Position numbers and translations under genes: made by a program
Part shown: positions 12,801 to 24,800 of the stretch, piece after piece
Numbering within the stretch: position 1 is the first letter of the stretch
Layout of the letters: the number at the start of each line of letters is the position of its first letter
Assembly (NCBI GenBank): GCA_003254905.1
Contig: QANU01055854.1
Coordinates: forward strand, 1-64,000
Origin: Nissolia schottii
Taxonomy: Eukaryota > Streptophyta > Magnoliopsida > Fabales > Fabaceae
DNA length: 64,000 nt
Direction of reading: 5' to 3'
The notes under the pieces: generated by a model
The model's input: only the letters and a program-made list of their open reading frames with translations
What the model was told of the DNA's origin: nothing
Databases searched by the model: none

Positions 12801-15800
12801 GGCAAGAATGGACTGTGGAAGAATAAGAGTCCAAATCCTCCTATCCATAAAGAAGGAAAGGCCAACAAAGACGAAAAAGATTCTCTTAAGTGAGAGATTC
12901 ACTTTAACTCACTTTAGAGAGTAAAATAAATGATCTCATAATTAAATCAATAAAGTTAAATTGGGATCCACTTTTTACTTTATTGATATAATGGTGAAAA
13001 TTCTCACTTTACCCTTTAAAGTGAATCTCTCACTTTAGAGGATCCAAGCTCAGCAAAGACCGCAAAGTTCTCTATCATTCAGGTTTTGGAAGAAGTAAAA
13101 TTATAAGAAATATATAAATATTTTAAAATAAAAAACTATGGATTGCACTGTTTGATATGAAGATAAAGGGCAGAGAAACCGGGATAGTCTTTGAATAAAG
13201 TATTGTCTTAAAAGCAAAGATCCTTATCCTAGAACTATAATCCATCGTGTACATTACCATAGGAAACAAAGAGGCATACTTCTGAAAGATTAACTTATAT
13301 GGATTTGAATGAGAAGCTAGTTTGCTTTTATTACTTGTAGCAATGCCCAGAGACTTGGAGTCTAATTTATTATACCAATAATTGTAGACAATGATGAGCA
13401 TAGCTATAGGTTTTGAAGCTTAATAAATTCACTATGGTGATTGCTTTGGTGCAACGAACAACTTGAATATGTTGTACTGTCATTTGTTGGAGTTAAATGT
13501 GGTCGAATGTGGTCCTCATTTGTTGGGTGCGTTTGTGATGTTTACTTTTAAATGGAAGGTTAGTATGACAGACCAGCAATATCAATTAAGGAAATTAAGG
13601 AAATGTTTGTTGTGCACCTAGCAAGTTTGAGTGCACCACACCTTGATGATCTCATGGTAAAGATCTAATAGTCTATTGATACTCCAATCACACGTAGTGC
13701 AATGTATTTGAGTCTCTTTCTTCCACTTCTTGCTAGATCTACTCTTGTGCTGGCAGCATCATCATTGTTGGTGATGCCTTGCCTCCCCGTCATTGCCATC
13801 AGTGCACAGTCTAGCCCTACAATTGCAATCCAGTCTAACCACTGCCTCATCTTCATTCCTCGGCCTCGACCTCGACAAATTCAATCACTATTATGGTCAA
13901 AATCTGCAAAGTCCCAACGAGTTGATGTCATTGTCGACGACATTGGCAATGTGGCACTCCTTCGCCAACATAACCAGTGTCTGTTGCCTCCACCATCAAC
14001 CCACACCTTTGTTGCGTCCCTAACGTTCAACCAAACACAGCCACACCTTCGTCCTCACCACCACACACACAGCCTTGTTACCTCTGTGACCCCAAACACC
14101 ACCACCTTCGCAAAATCGCAATCACTGCCAACCACCCATCCTCAACTCACTGCCCTTTTTTCAATCGCAACCAGATCTTCACCATTGCACCTTCTCAATG
14201 ACCACAATCAACATCATGACATCCCTCTCCGCCAGTCGCAGCTCATCTGTGCCGACTGCCAAACAGCCAAACCCAAACCATCAACCCATACATGAGCTTG
14301 TTTGAGTTGTGGCTTTATTTTTGCAATGTTGAGCTGACGACGAGGGAGAATGGAGGATGTTGATAAAGAAATCTGTAGTACATCAAAGCTGATTGGAGTA
14401 TCAATACTCCAACTACATCTTCACTGTCAAATCACACCATATGTGGTGCAGCAGACTTCATGTGGTGCACTTTAGCGTCCTCAAAATAGGTTTCACTTAC
14501 TACTAAGTGGGTACAATAGTGGACAAATCTGAAGGAGACCTCAAAAAATAGGCTTTATCTATCAATGACCTTGCAAGAGACAACATTGCCTCTGCAAAGC
14601 AAAAGCATAACTTCGATGGCTAGTGATACAGACTTATAACTTGAGCGATGTCTATTTGATTTGGATAATGGTAGATATAAAAATATTTGTTAGCTCCTTT
14701 GACCAAGAGTTTGATAGTTAAATGTTAGCAAGCTTAATTGTTTCTATCTTTAATTAATATATATATATATATNTCTTTTTGTAGATAGGTAAAGGATATG
14801 ATTACCTTGTGCTGTTCATGTTTGAAGCCCAATGGGTTTTGTTGATATGGGGCATGCTAGATGTAGTCATTCATAGATCCCTTTAACACTGATCTTTCAG
14901 GACTTGCAACATATAGGATTTGAAGGCAACTTTCTGGGCTTCCATAGTTAACAAGTAGCTTAAGAGTTTTAACTACTTAAAAGAATAAGTTTTCTATTTT
15001 CTTTTGAGTGGACAAAGATAACAGTAAAACAAAAAAAAATAACTATTGATTGCCTCAATTAGAAGATTGTGTGCAAAATAAGTACAACAAACAAGCACAT
15101 CACCGCTGCAATAAAACTAATCACCAAAGGATTAATCTTTTACCTTTAGTAACTAAAACATCGAAATTCTTTCATGAACTTCTTAACTGTGGAAGGAAAA
15201 CATACGCTGTTTACTAGAACACTTATTCCCAAAACATAATGAAAGTGACATGAAGTTTTCATTTGGGAAATGTAATGTTTCCTTGCGCCCTTCCTTAAGT
15301 GCTTTAATCGAAATCACTTGATAGTCTTTATGTTTTGGTCTTGTACACTAGAGTATTGGCATAGATCTTCCATTTTGTATAAGCTTCTCTAGCTCACAGT
15401 AGAGGGAATGAAAAAAATGACATTGGTGGGGCCATGGGCGATATTAAGAAGATTAAGTATGTGTGGAGTTTCTTGAATTTGTGAGCATGATTGAGCACAG
15501 TGGCTCTAGAATCTATTGGGCCAGTCTCACATGGTGAATATAAAGCTTTGTTATTCTCGCTCTTAAAAAAAATAATGTTCTACTTGATCACTACAATTTT
15601 AACGGGACCAATTTGGTTTTTTATACATTAAGTATCTGATGAATTGATGAGCAATTCTATTTGCTCAGTATTTTTTAGGAACAGAAATGTGGTGAATTGG
15701 GTATATAATAAAACCATTGAATTGCTTCCACCTAATTGCTTTAAAATTTTAGGATTGTTAGTCTTTGACATGAAGCATCATCCATTGCTTGTTTGGATGA

Positions 15801-18800
15801 GCCATGGCTTCCCATTTCTTTCAAGAAACTGAATATGTATATGATACTCAGTGTATTCTGCTTTGGGACTTAATCTTACAAGAACATCCAAGTATTCAAG
15901 CTTCAATTCTTATGATTTTACCTTTGTAGAAGTTCAATAACTAGAGGTTGCTAGTGGGCTTCTTGTGCTCATGTTCACTCCAATCTGCTATGGTAAACCA
16001 ACTATAATTGAATAATGATATCTAAAACCAAACCCTTTGACAGGATTCTATTGAGATATCTTAAAAACCAGTATGAGAATATTTACCAACCACAAAGTTG
16101 ACAAAGTCAAATGGTATTCTGAGACACTTTTGGTTATAAAATAAAATTTCCTTTCAGATTTTGTCAATTATGCTAGTTAGGTCTCCTTTAATAAGTCTGC
16201 AGCATATTCTTTAAGAAAATGTTATTATCTGCTGCTGTCTTGCTGCTTCAATCCCAAAGAACATTTAAGCTTTCCAACGTCCTTGACTCCTTGATATAGA
16301 TGTGATGATGTGAATATCGTTGTTGAATTTGTAGATAATAAAAGAAAAGAAGTGTAGGCTGAATTGCTTGGGTTCAACCGGTGCTTGAGTGATATTGCAC
16401 TCAGCATATTGATATTTATGGATAAGAAAAACAAGAAAAATAAGAAAAATATAAAATGAACTCCATAAACATTGTCAAGGAAACTAAGGGATGCTGGATA
16501 TGTTCGGAAAGACAACAAAAACAAGATAGCTGGAATGACCATTAGCTTGAACAACTTGCTGGAAAGTTACATGGTTAGGAAGAAGAGACTTTACTGGAAT
16601 GATTATCTGCAGAAATTTCAATGAAAAACAATATTATGGAAGCCTTGAATAGGCAAGGAAAATGTTGGAGATCCAAAAGTATCCTGTGAAATTCGAAATA
16701 AGGCTACTATATATCACAACCATGAAGAATATATAACCAACATCACTCATGAGTAAGAAACGGAAATCACCATCGGTATGATATGATTCACGATGGGAGG
16801 CTGCTTCACGATGGAGGTTGGTAAGAATCACAATCTGTTATTCATTATTGAAACTATACCATGGGGGAAAACAAGAAGCCAACAAAAAAAAAAGAATAGA
16901 AATAACATAGAAGCTAAACAGTTTAACGGTGGATAGTGGTGGTTCATGGAGAAAAACTTGCGAAGATGAAAATGAAGTTGGTGGAAAAAGATATACAATT
17001 TTGATGGCATAAAATTCTCAAAGCATACTCAACAATGAAGTTCTAATTTTTACTTAGGAATTTAGAAGTGTAATAGTAACAATACAAGTCACATATGATG
17101 GCACCGCTTTGATACCGTGTTTAATTTGTAGAAAATAAAAGAAAAGAAGGAGTGTCAGAATTGATTGGGTTTGATTGGTGCTTGAGTGATATTGCACTCA
17201 GCATATTGATATATTTATTTTTGCAAGATCAATAATAAAGACTTACCTATTCTTTTAGTTTCCGATTGTTTCAATGCGTAGACTTCTATTCTAATGTAAT
17301 ACTTATCACACGACTTAATACATCTAGTCACAACAATCCTAACCCATTACAATTATACGGGAGAGAGATATCTTAGGTAGTATTTGGTAAGTGTCCTGGG
17401 ACATAAAATACGAAGATAGTGTGGACAGAAACATGTTTGGAAAAGGAGATAAAAACATAAAACTTAAAAGTGTCTTTATCTTGAGATAATTTTTTAACCA
17501 ATTTTTGTACATCTAATAAAGAAAAATACAGAAGATATGTTTGGGACCCAAGAGACGCATCTTTGTTATACCTCCAAAATGGAGAGACGCAAGGGACACA
17601 TCTCTGCTATCCCTGCTTCTCCGTATTTGCTATCTCGTGACACTTACCAAACACTTCCTTAAAGACGTGGAATAGCTGTGCAAGCCAAATGCATCAAAGA
17701 ACTGCAGTGTCAATCCTCTTCTCCACCATGTCAACTCTAGCTTATATCACTTATCACGTAGTAACCATTCACTCCCAAGACCGGTAGCTTTAAATACCAC
17801 TTGATAAGGAACAAAAAGAAGAGCCGAAGAAATACTGAAAAATATACTTGTATTGATGTATCATAGTCCATTGAGCAAACTGATTAGGATTGATTGCTGT
17901 ATTAGGAAAATACAGAGGAAATGCAAGAAGTAAAGATAATCTTGGTAGTATAGAGACCGACACCATCCCAAAGTCCTTGCTAGGTCAAACTTAAGCATGA
18001 AAGTGAACCAATTTTTCCTGCATGTTTTATTTGGCAGGGTGTGCAGATGGGTGATGTTTCTGTCTAGGTAGTTCTGCAGTGCCCTTTGTCTGCCACATTG
18101 CATAATCCCTTATCTGGTGCTTCATTGTTCTAGGGGGGTTCTGCTATTTCTTTCCCTCTACAACAGGAGTAGTGATTATAGGAAGCTGAGGAAGTCACTC
18201 ATTCTTCCATATTTTTCACTGTGTTCTATGGATGATTTTGATTCTGGAGTTCGGTTTCAGGTTTTTCTTGTCGTAAATCTCTTCCACTGTTTCAACCAAT
18301 CAAAAACTAAAAATGAAAACTCTTTTGTAGCTTGTGCTTTGTAATTCCCCAGGACACTTGCCTTTTTTTTTTTTTTTTTTTTTTAAGCCTTTGACAGAGT
18401 TCAGAGTATTTGTATTCCCTGACTAATTTTACTACAAAATGTGAGGCTCATTCCTGTCACAATATTTTTGGTTTTTGATACTTCATATGATTAATGACTT
18501 GTGTATACAAATCTGATATACACTATAGACACTTGTTTCCCGGTTAACCTGATGGCTTAGATCTTGTAGTGTAACTGTATGTTGTTAAGTTGTTCTATGA
18601 CCTTCAGATTTTAAAATGCAGTAGTCTTGTAGAGTTGTACTCTGTTTTGCATCAATTTATGATATTGGATCAAAAGGAACTCATCTTCATTAACCATATT
18701 TCTAATTTTACTCTATTTTGGGACGGGATAGTTTATCTTGATATTCTTCACCTATTTCTTTGTTGGCATTCCTACTTTGGACGTTCAAAGAGGTTAGGGT

Positions 18801-21800
18801 TGTGTTGTTACTTTGGGGTTTGGTTTGTTATTTTGTATATCCTGCATTTTTCTTTTTTTCTGAGGATTTCTCATCCTTATTCTAGTAATTTTTCATATCT
18901 CTCTAAATCTAATTTTTTAAATATAGAGAGTAAAAAACACCATTTCTCCACCACTGCCTCATACCCTATAATTCAAGAATTTACATGGTCCTTGACATAA
19001 CACTATGGCGTCATTTGATTCATATAGCTGACTCTACATAGTGAGACAAGACTTAATTGTTGTTGTGAAAAATACCATTATTTTGATGAATAAGCTCTTG
19101 CCATTATGTCTTAAATAAAATATATTTATCTTCTGAGTTTCATTGTTGTGCTCAGCTTGTGACCATTTTGGAGAGGTCTGTGTTGGATGTACAGAGAATG
19201 GGGAGGTTTGCTCACTGGATATGTTTTTCTATCTACTTTTTATTGGTTAGACAGCCCTTGTAGAAAGCAAGGAAAGGATGGGAGATAAAGGGGATGGAGC
19301 AGGAATTGAGCTTAAGACATAAATATCTCCATTGTAGATTGTGATGGATGCCTCGTGAATGTTATGCTTGGAAGTTTTTTAGATGATAGGAGGGCATGGT
19401 CATTAATGGATTAGGAGGGAGAGACAAAGAATGGAGAGGCTTACACCAAGCCACCCTCCTGTTTGGATGTGTCACAAGTTTAAGGAAGGAGTGCAACAAA
19501 AGTAAAGCATTGTCCCTCCTTGACCCTCCAAATTGGAGGGACAAAAAATGGAGAGTTTGAGTGCCCAAGGAGGGACAAAGTGACCCTCCTTGTTCATCCC
19601 ACACCCGCCATTAAAATTACACCCAAACACACTTTTAATGAAATTAGCCATTCCATTCTTTGCCATTCCCTCTTTAGCCACTCATCCAAACATAGCCTAA
19701 GCCCAATGGCTTGTTCTTATTTGCTTCTTGGTAGTGATTTGTTAACTGTGATAGTTTATTTTGTGCTATTGAACCTCTTTATTTCTCTTCTCTAATGAAT
19801 TCTTTTTTTCAGAAGAAAAATATTCCTTGTGTTCTAGCTTATATATGGGAAGCATTAAGATCCTTGGTTTCATATTTTGAGGTTATAAGAAAAATCAATG
19901 TACTAATTATTTGGGAGGCTTGTTGTAAACTAAAAATGAAAGGGTGATTGGGCCTTGGTAATTTAGTATCAAAAGAATAAGGCATTTGCAGCTAAATGAC
20001 TCTGCATTTTCCTCCAACTCTTCATGGAATCAAGTTATTCAAAGTAAGTACGGTTTGCATCCTTACTGGTGGGAAACGAACTCTGTAAGTAGGGTTACTC
20101 TCAACAGTTCTTGGAAATTCATTTTTAGGGTTTATCTTCTTTTAATCTCGTCCTTATATTTGGATGACAACACACATTAAATCTTGAGAAGATATTTGAG
20201 TTTGTACTGCTACCTTTTAGGTACTTTTCCTTGGCTTTTTCACCTATCTTCTTTGCATATCTTGGGAAGCATTAAGATTTTTTGGTTTCGTGTTGAGCTA
20301 AAAAAGTCAATGTAATAATTCTTTGGGAGGCTTGTTGTAAACCAAAAAGGGAAGGGTGATTAGACCTTGGTAATTCATTCCGAAAGAACAAAGCATTGGC
20401 AGCTAAATGACTTTTGCGTTTTCCTCTGCAACGTAAATCTTCATGGCATCAAGTCATTTGAAGTATGCATCTATTATGTCGTTTTTGGGACTCAACAGTC
20501 AAGAACAAATAATAAGGATTGGATAAGTAAAATAAGATATTATTGAATAAAAATCAAGAGGCTGGTTCCTCTTCAAGGATTGGTTCCCTTAACAACTCAA
20601 TAATAAATCCACACCCTAACCTAAGGAAGATACTCCTATTTATAATAGTTTTTACTCCTAAGATAATAACTAGATAAATGCTAACAATTAAAGATAAACT
20701 AAAAAAGATAAAATAGATAAACTAACTAATAAAGATAAAATAGATAAACTAACTAGTTTTCTTATCCTTCCTAGTATAAACTTTCCATATTAAGGGGGCT
20801 TTTCTCTGATCCTAACAGCATCTGACTAGGTGGGACACCAGCGCTGTAAGTGGAGTTACTCGCAATAGTCCTTGGAAATTCATCTTTCAGGGTTTACCTT
20901 CTTTTAGGCTTGTCTTTACATTTGGATGACGATTCTTGCTATAAATTTTGAGAAGATATATGGTTTCGTACTGCTCCCGTTTTAGAAACTTTTCCTCGGC
21001 TTTTGCCTATCTTCTTTGCCCAATGCCCCTATTTGTCAATTTTCTTTCTTCTTAGAATGAGCTCTCTTGGAACTTCCATTTTATTCGAAACTGGAATGAT
21101 GGTTTAATGAATGTACCTGCTTTCATTACTAAATTGCATTAATCTTTCCAATACCCTTGATGCAAGTACTTGAACTCCTAATTCCTCTGGTATTTTCTCT
21201 TGTAAAACTTAATTCCAATTCTTGACTCTCTCCTAACATAGAAAGGTTTCTCTAGGATAAACCTATTTGGAAATCTAAATCTCCCTCAACGTCAAAGCTT
21301 TTGTTTGGACTGCTGTTATTAATAGGATTAACCCAAATGACATGCTCCAGAAGCACAAGCCTCTCGCTTATTTTTCCTCAAATGTGTATAACGTGTGGTT
21401 TGGAGTTCGAATTCAGGGCTCATTTCTTTCTACATTGCCTTATGGCGAGATCTCATTAGAACATACTACTTGGAATCTGTTAGAACGGGTACCAATGGAA
21501 CGAAATACTGAATTTTATTTAATATATTGTATTCCAGTAAGGAATATCAGTTGTAGAACAATACAAACAGAAGTAAAATTCCTGAAAATGAAGAAAATAA
21601 TATGGAAAACAAGCCTGGAAATAAAGGTTCCCTTAACCCTCCTAGCCTCACTCAAGTTCTGCCTGCCCTCTATCCTTCCCATGATCTGAATTTATCATTC
21701 TACATTAGAGAAAATCAAGGGGATCAGTTTTATTCTTTCCTAATTAATTTAAACAGATTTGAGTCCTAAAATTCCTCACTCCCATCTGATTATTCTTTCT

Positions 21801-24800
21801 CCTAGTCATCACAATAATTTCCCTTCCTAAAATCTCATTTTAATTGATATTCTTTATAGCTGTAGATGATTTCTCCCCTGTATTTAGTGCACTCTGTTTT
21901 CCTCTTCTTGCATACACAATGTTTTTTGGCTGCTTGTTCTTACTATTGGGCCTGGGATCTCTATCAGAATCTGTGGAGGGCTGTGGGTTTTCCCTATGGA
22001 TTTATCAGTTTCTGCCCATTAAGTTCAGAGATTTTGGCTCACATAAAGAAGCAAAGATCGAAGGCAATCCTCAGGTTTTTGCGATGATTTGGTGTATTTG
22101 GTTGGAAAGGAATTATTTGGTGATTTCTTTTGGACTGTGACTTTTGTTTGGGATAGGATTACTCTTTTGGCATCCCTTTGTTACTCGGCACATCGCCCAT
22201 TTAATGGCTTTCCTTTAGCTGATATTCAAAAGGATTGACATGATTTGTTACATAGTTTATCTTTATTAGGACTTGGTAGTTATTTTTGTATCTTTGTGAG
22301 GCTGTCATCACTTTTTGTACTATTTTCTCCTCTTCCAATAAAATCTCTTTTACTATAAAAAGAAAAAGGTAAAAAAAAATTCAGTGTAATAAGAATTAAA
22401 TGACAATGAATATTTTTTTTCATGGAAATTGGATTTGAGTTTTAACTTTTACGTACTATATATTTGTTTTTTTTTTTCCATTCACTTGGTGCCTATCAAA
22501 ACAAATTGCAAAAAACTAAAATCACTTTCCCTGTCCTTCACTGATAATGCTTGATTCTTAGTGCTCCATCTTATGTTGAATGTTGAAAGTCGCCTTCATA
22601 ACATTTTGTGATTTAAGCCTGGTTTGGAATTGTTGTTTTACTAAGTATTTAAATCTGAATGCTTAGAATGTATGATAATTTTACATTTAGTTTATATTCC
22701 TAATCACAGGATAAGCCATTGACAATATCACGTGATGAACATTACTCACGGGATGAACGGATCTCGTCATTTAGGGGATCTCCTTTCTCTCAAAGGGAGC
22801 TTAGAGGACGCCAGGGTAGCCCTCCGGAACTGCTTTATTCAGACAAATCCAAGCTACTCGATAAAAATCCAGAGCCCAGTGAGATATTGTGGATCGGATT
22901 CCCTGCTCAGCTAAAGGTGGATGAATCAATTTTGAGAAAGGCATTTTCTCCGTTTGGTGAGATTGTGAAGATTACTACATTTCCAGGTCGTAGTTATGCC
23001 TTTGTTCGCTTTAGGAATCTGACGTCAGCATGCAGAGCAAGAGATACTCTGAAAGGAAAGTTATTTGGGAATCCCCGTGTGCATATTTGTTTTGCGAAGA
23101 GTGAAGCAGGTTCATCAAGCAGTGGGAAGAGCTTGTTTAATGCCCCTCATTCCCCAATTTATAGGTCAAGTGGTCATGAAGGATCTTATGAGAACCTCAG
23201 GCAAGATAGGAGCTTTAGCGGAGACCATAACATTAGTTCTCCAAACTTCTTCCCAAATTGGGATTGTGGAGATTCCGATGCTTATGATTTGAACAGAAGG
23301 GATTCTTCATGGGCTGGTGGAACAAACGCATACGAGCAAAGGAAAGTTGCAGAGAAGGGGACTCCACTAGGCCTTGGCATATCACAAGAAAATTTTGAAC
23401 ATCTGAGCATTCCTTCAAGAGAAAGGCATGTTCCTCTGGGTGATTTACCACAGAGATTTCCTCACAAGGGTGCATTCTATGAAGATCGGCAGGCCTTTCC
23501 AGAAGATGTTCACTATCTGCATGAGGCTAAAAAGCTAAAGACGGGCTCTCCTCCTCCTGAGAGAGAGCTTCCAGAGTATTCTTTCTCTGAGTTAGAAAGA
23601 CAGAAATGTGTTTTCCCACAGTCGTTATCTGATTTTTCCCAACGCGAGTCTTTTAATAATGATGCAGGGAATGTTGCTTATAGACAGATCCTTGATCACC
23701 CACCAAATTCACCTATGGCCTATTTAGATAGACGTGAAGACTGGAAACCTTATGACAGTTTTCAAATGGGTCCTGGTGCATTGCAATCAAATTTTGTTGA
23801 GAGGAAAAGATTCACACCTGAACTTGATAATTCATCTGTAACTGAGTGGAAATGGGAAGGAACCATTGCTAAAGGTGGAACCCCTGTATGTCGAGCTCGC
23901 TGCTTCCCTGTGGGGAAAGTCCTAGATATCATGCTGTAAGTATAAAATGTTTCTTTTAGAATGTATTTTTGTTGCTCAGAATATCTTACATCAGCTTTGA
24001 AATATTTTTATTCTTTCTATTTAGTTCAATAGATTCATTACTTGAGTGCTTAGATATAGATATCCAACACTAAATAGAATAATGAGGGAGTAAATACATG
24101 CACAGTTGCAAGGATAAATAATTAATGCGAGCTTTTTCTTATGACTCTCTTTCCATTGCCAAGACTTTTATTATTTCCTATGCAATACTTATCACATACA
24201 TTATTCTGAACATTCCCTCTCAAGCTAAAGCTTACTAAGATTTAAGCTTGTTGCAAATTACTCCCTTAACAATAATAAAATATAAAGATAACAACATTAA
24301 ACATGAGCGACAATACAACAGATATTGGAATGATCTTCATAATAGACTTCTTCCAAGTTCAGTAACATTTGAAAGCCATTGGATGGGGCCAGAGCACCAG
24401 GTTCTACCTGATAATGGGGCCTGAGCGCCTGTGACTGCTGCACAATGGGGCCAGAGCACCTGGTAATGCCGTATGATGGGGCCAAAACACTTTGGACTTT
24501 CAAAATCAATAATGGCAACAGAAGAGGCTGAATATACAAAAGACACTTTCCATAGATAATAAAGGATCGACAGGTGGCAGAGGGGATTAGTCTGAGGAAG
24601 ATGCCCATATGTAATTACTGGGGAAAAGGGCTGAAGCTCAAACTTGAGAAACCAAACACATGATGGGTATGATAGACCCAGCACTTGAAATATAGCTCCT
24701 TCTGACCCTTGAAACATGACATGAAAGTGCCAAATATTGTGTTTTCCAGGGTTAAAATTGCAAGCATCCAAAAAGAACAAAAACAGCAAAAAGAGAGGCT

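Larger units (their letters stand above)
10514..22709 (+). other. Intron 2 of the FPA-like gene, 12.2 kb, transposon-rich
   Basis: The donor is GTCAGT at 10514 and the acceptor TCACAG ends at 22709. Recognised inside, left to right: foldback MITE, long-TIR element, AT microsatellite, LTR-like repeats, Tourist-like MITE, poly-T tract, and a LINE end with an internal duplication and an LTR-like insert. Between these the sequence is AT-rich with no recognisable coding domain. The 136-codon frame at 18590-19000 shows none. Confidence 0.8.

Noticed and set aside
18590-19000. 136-codon + strand frame in FPA-like intron 2
   Set aside because: Phe/Leu/Ile-rich composition from T-rich intron sequence, no domain and no link to a splice site.
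19450-19700. MITE suggested by repeated TGTTTGGATG at both sides
   Set aside because: The inverted repeats match only over about ten bases and no duplication was seen.
24337-24789. 150-codon minus-strand frame in intron 3
   Set aside because: It runs through the 31-base tandem repeat; no recognisable domain, and it opposes a solid host gene.
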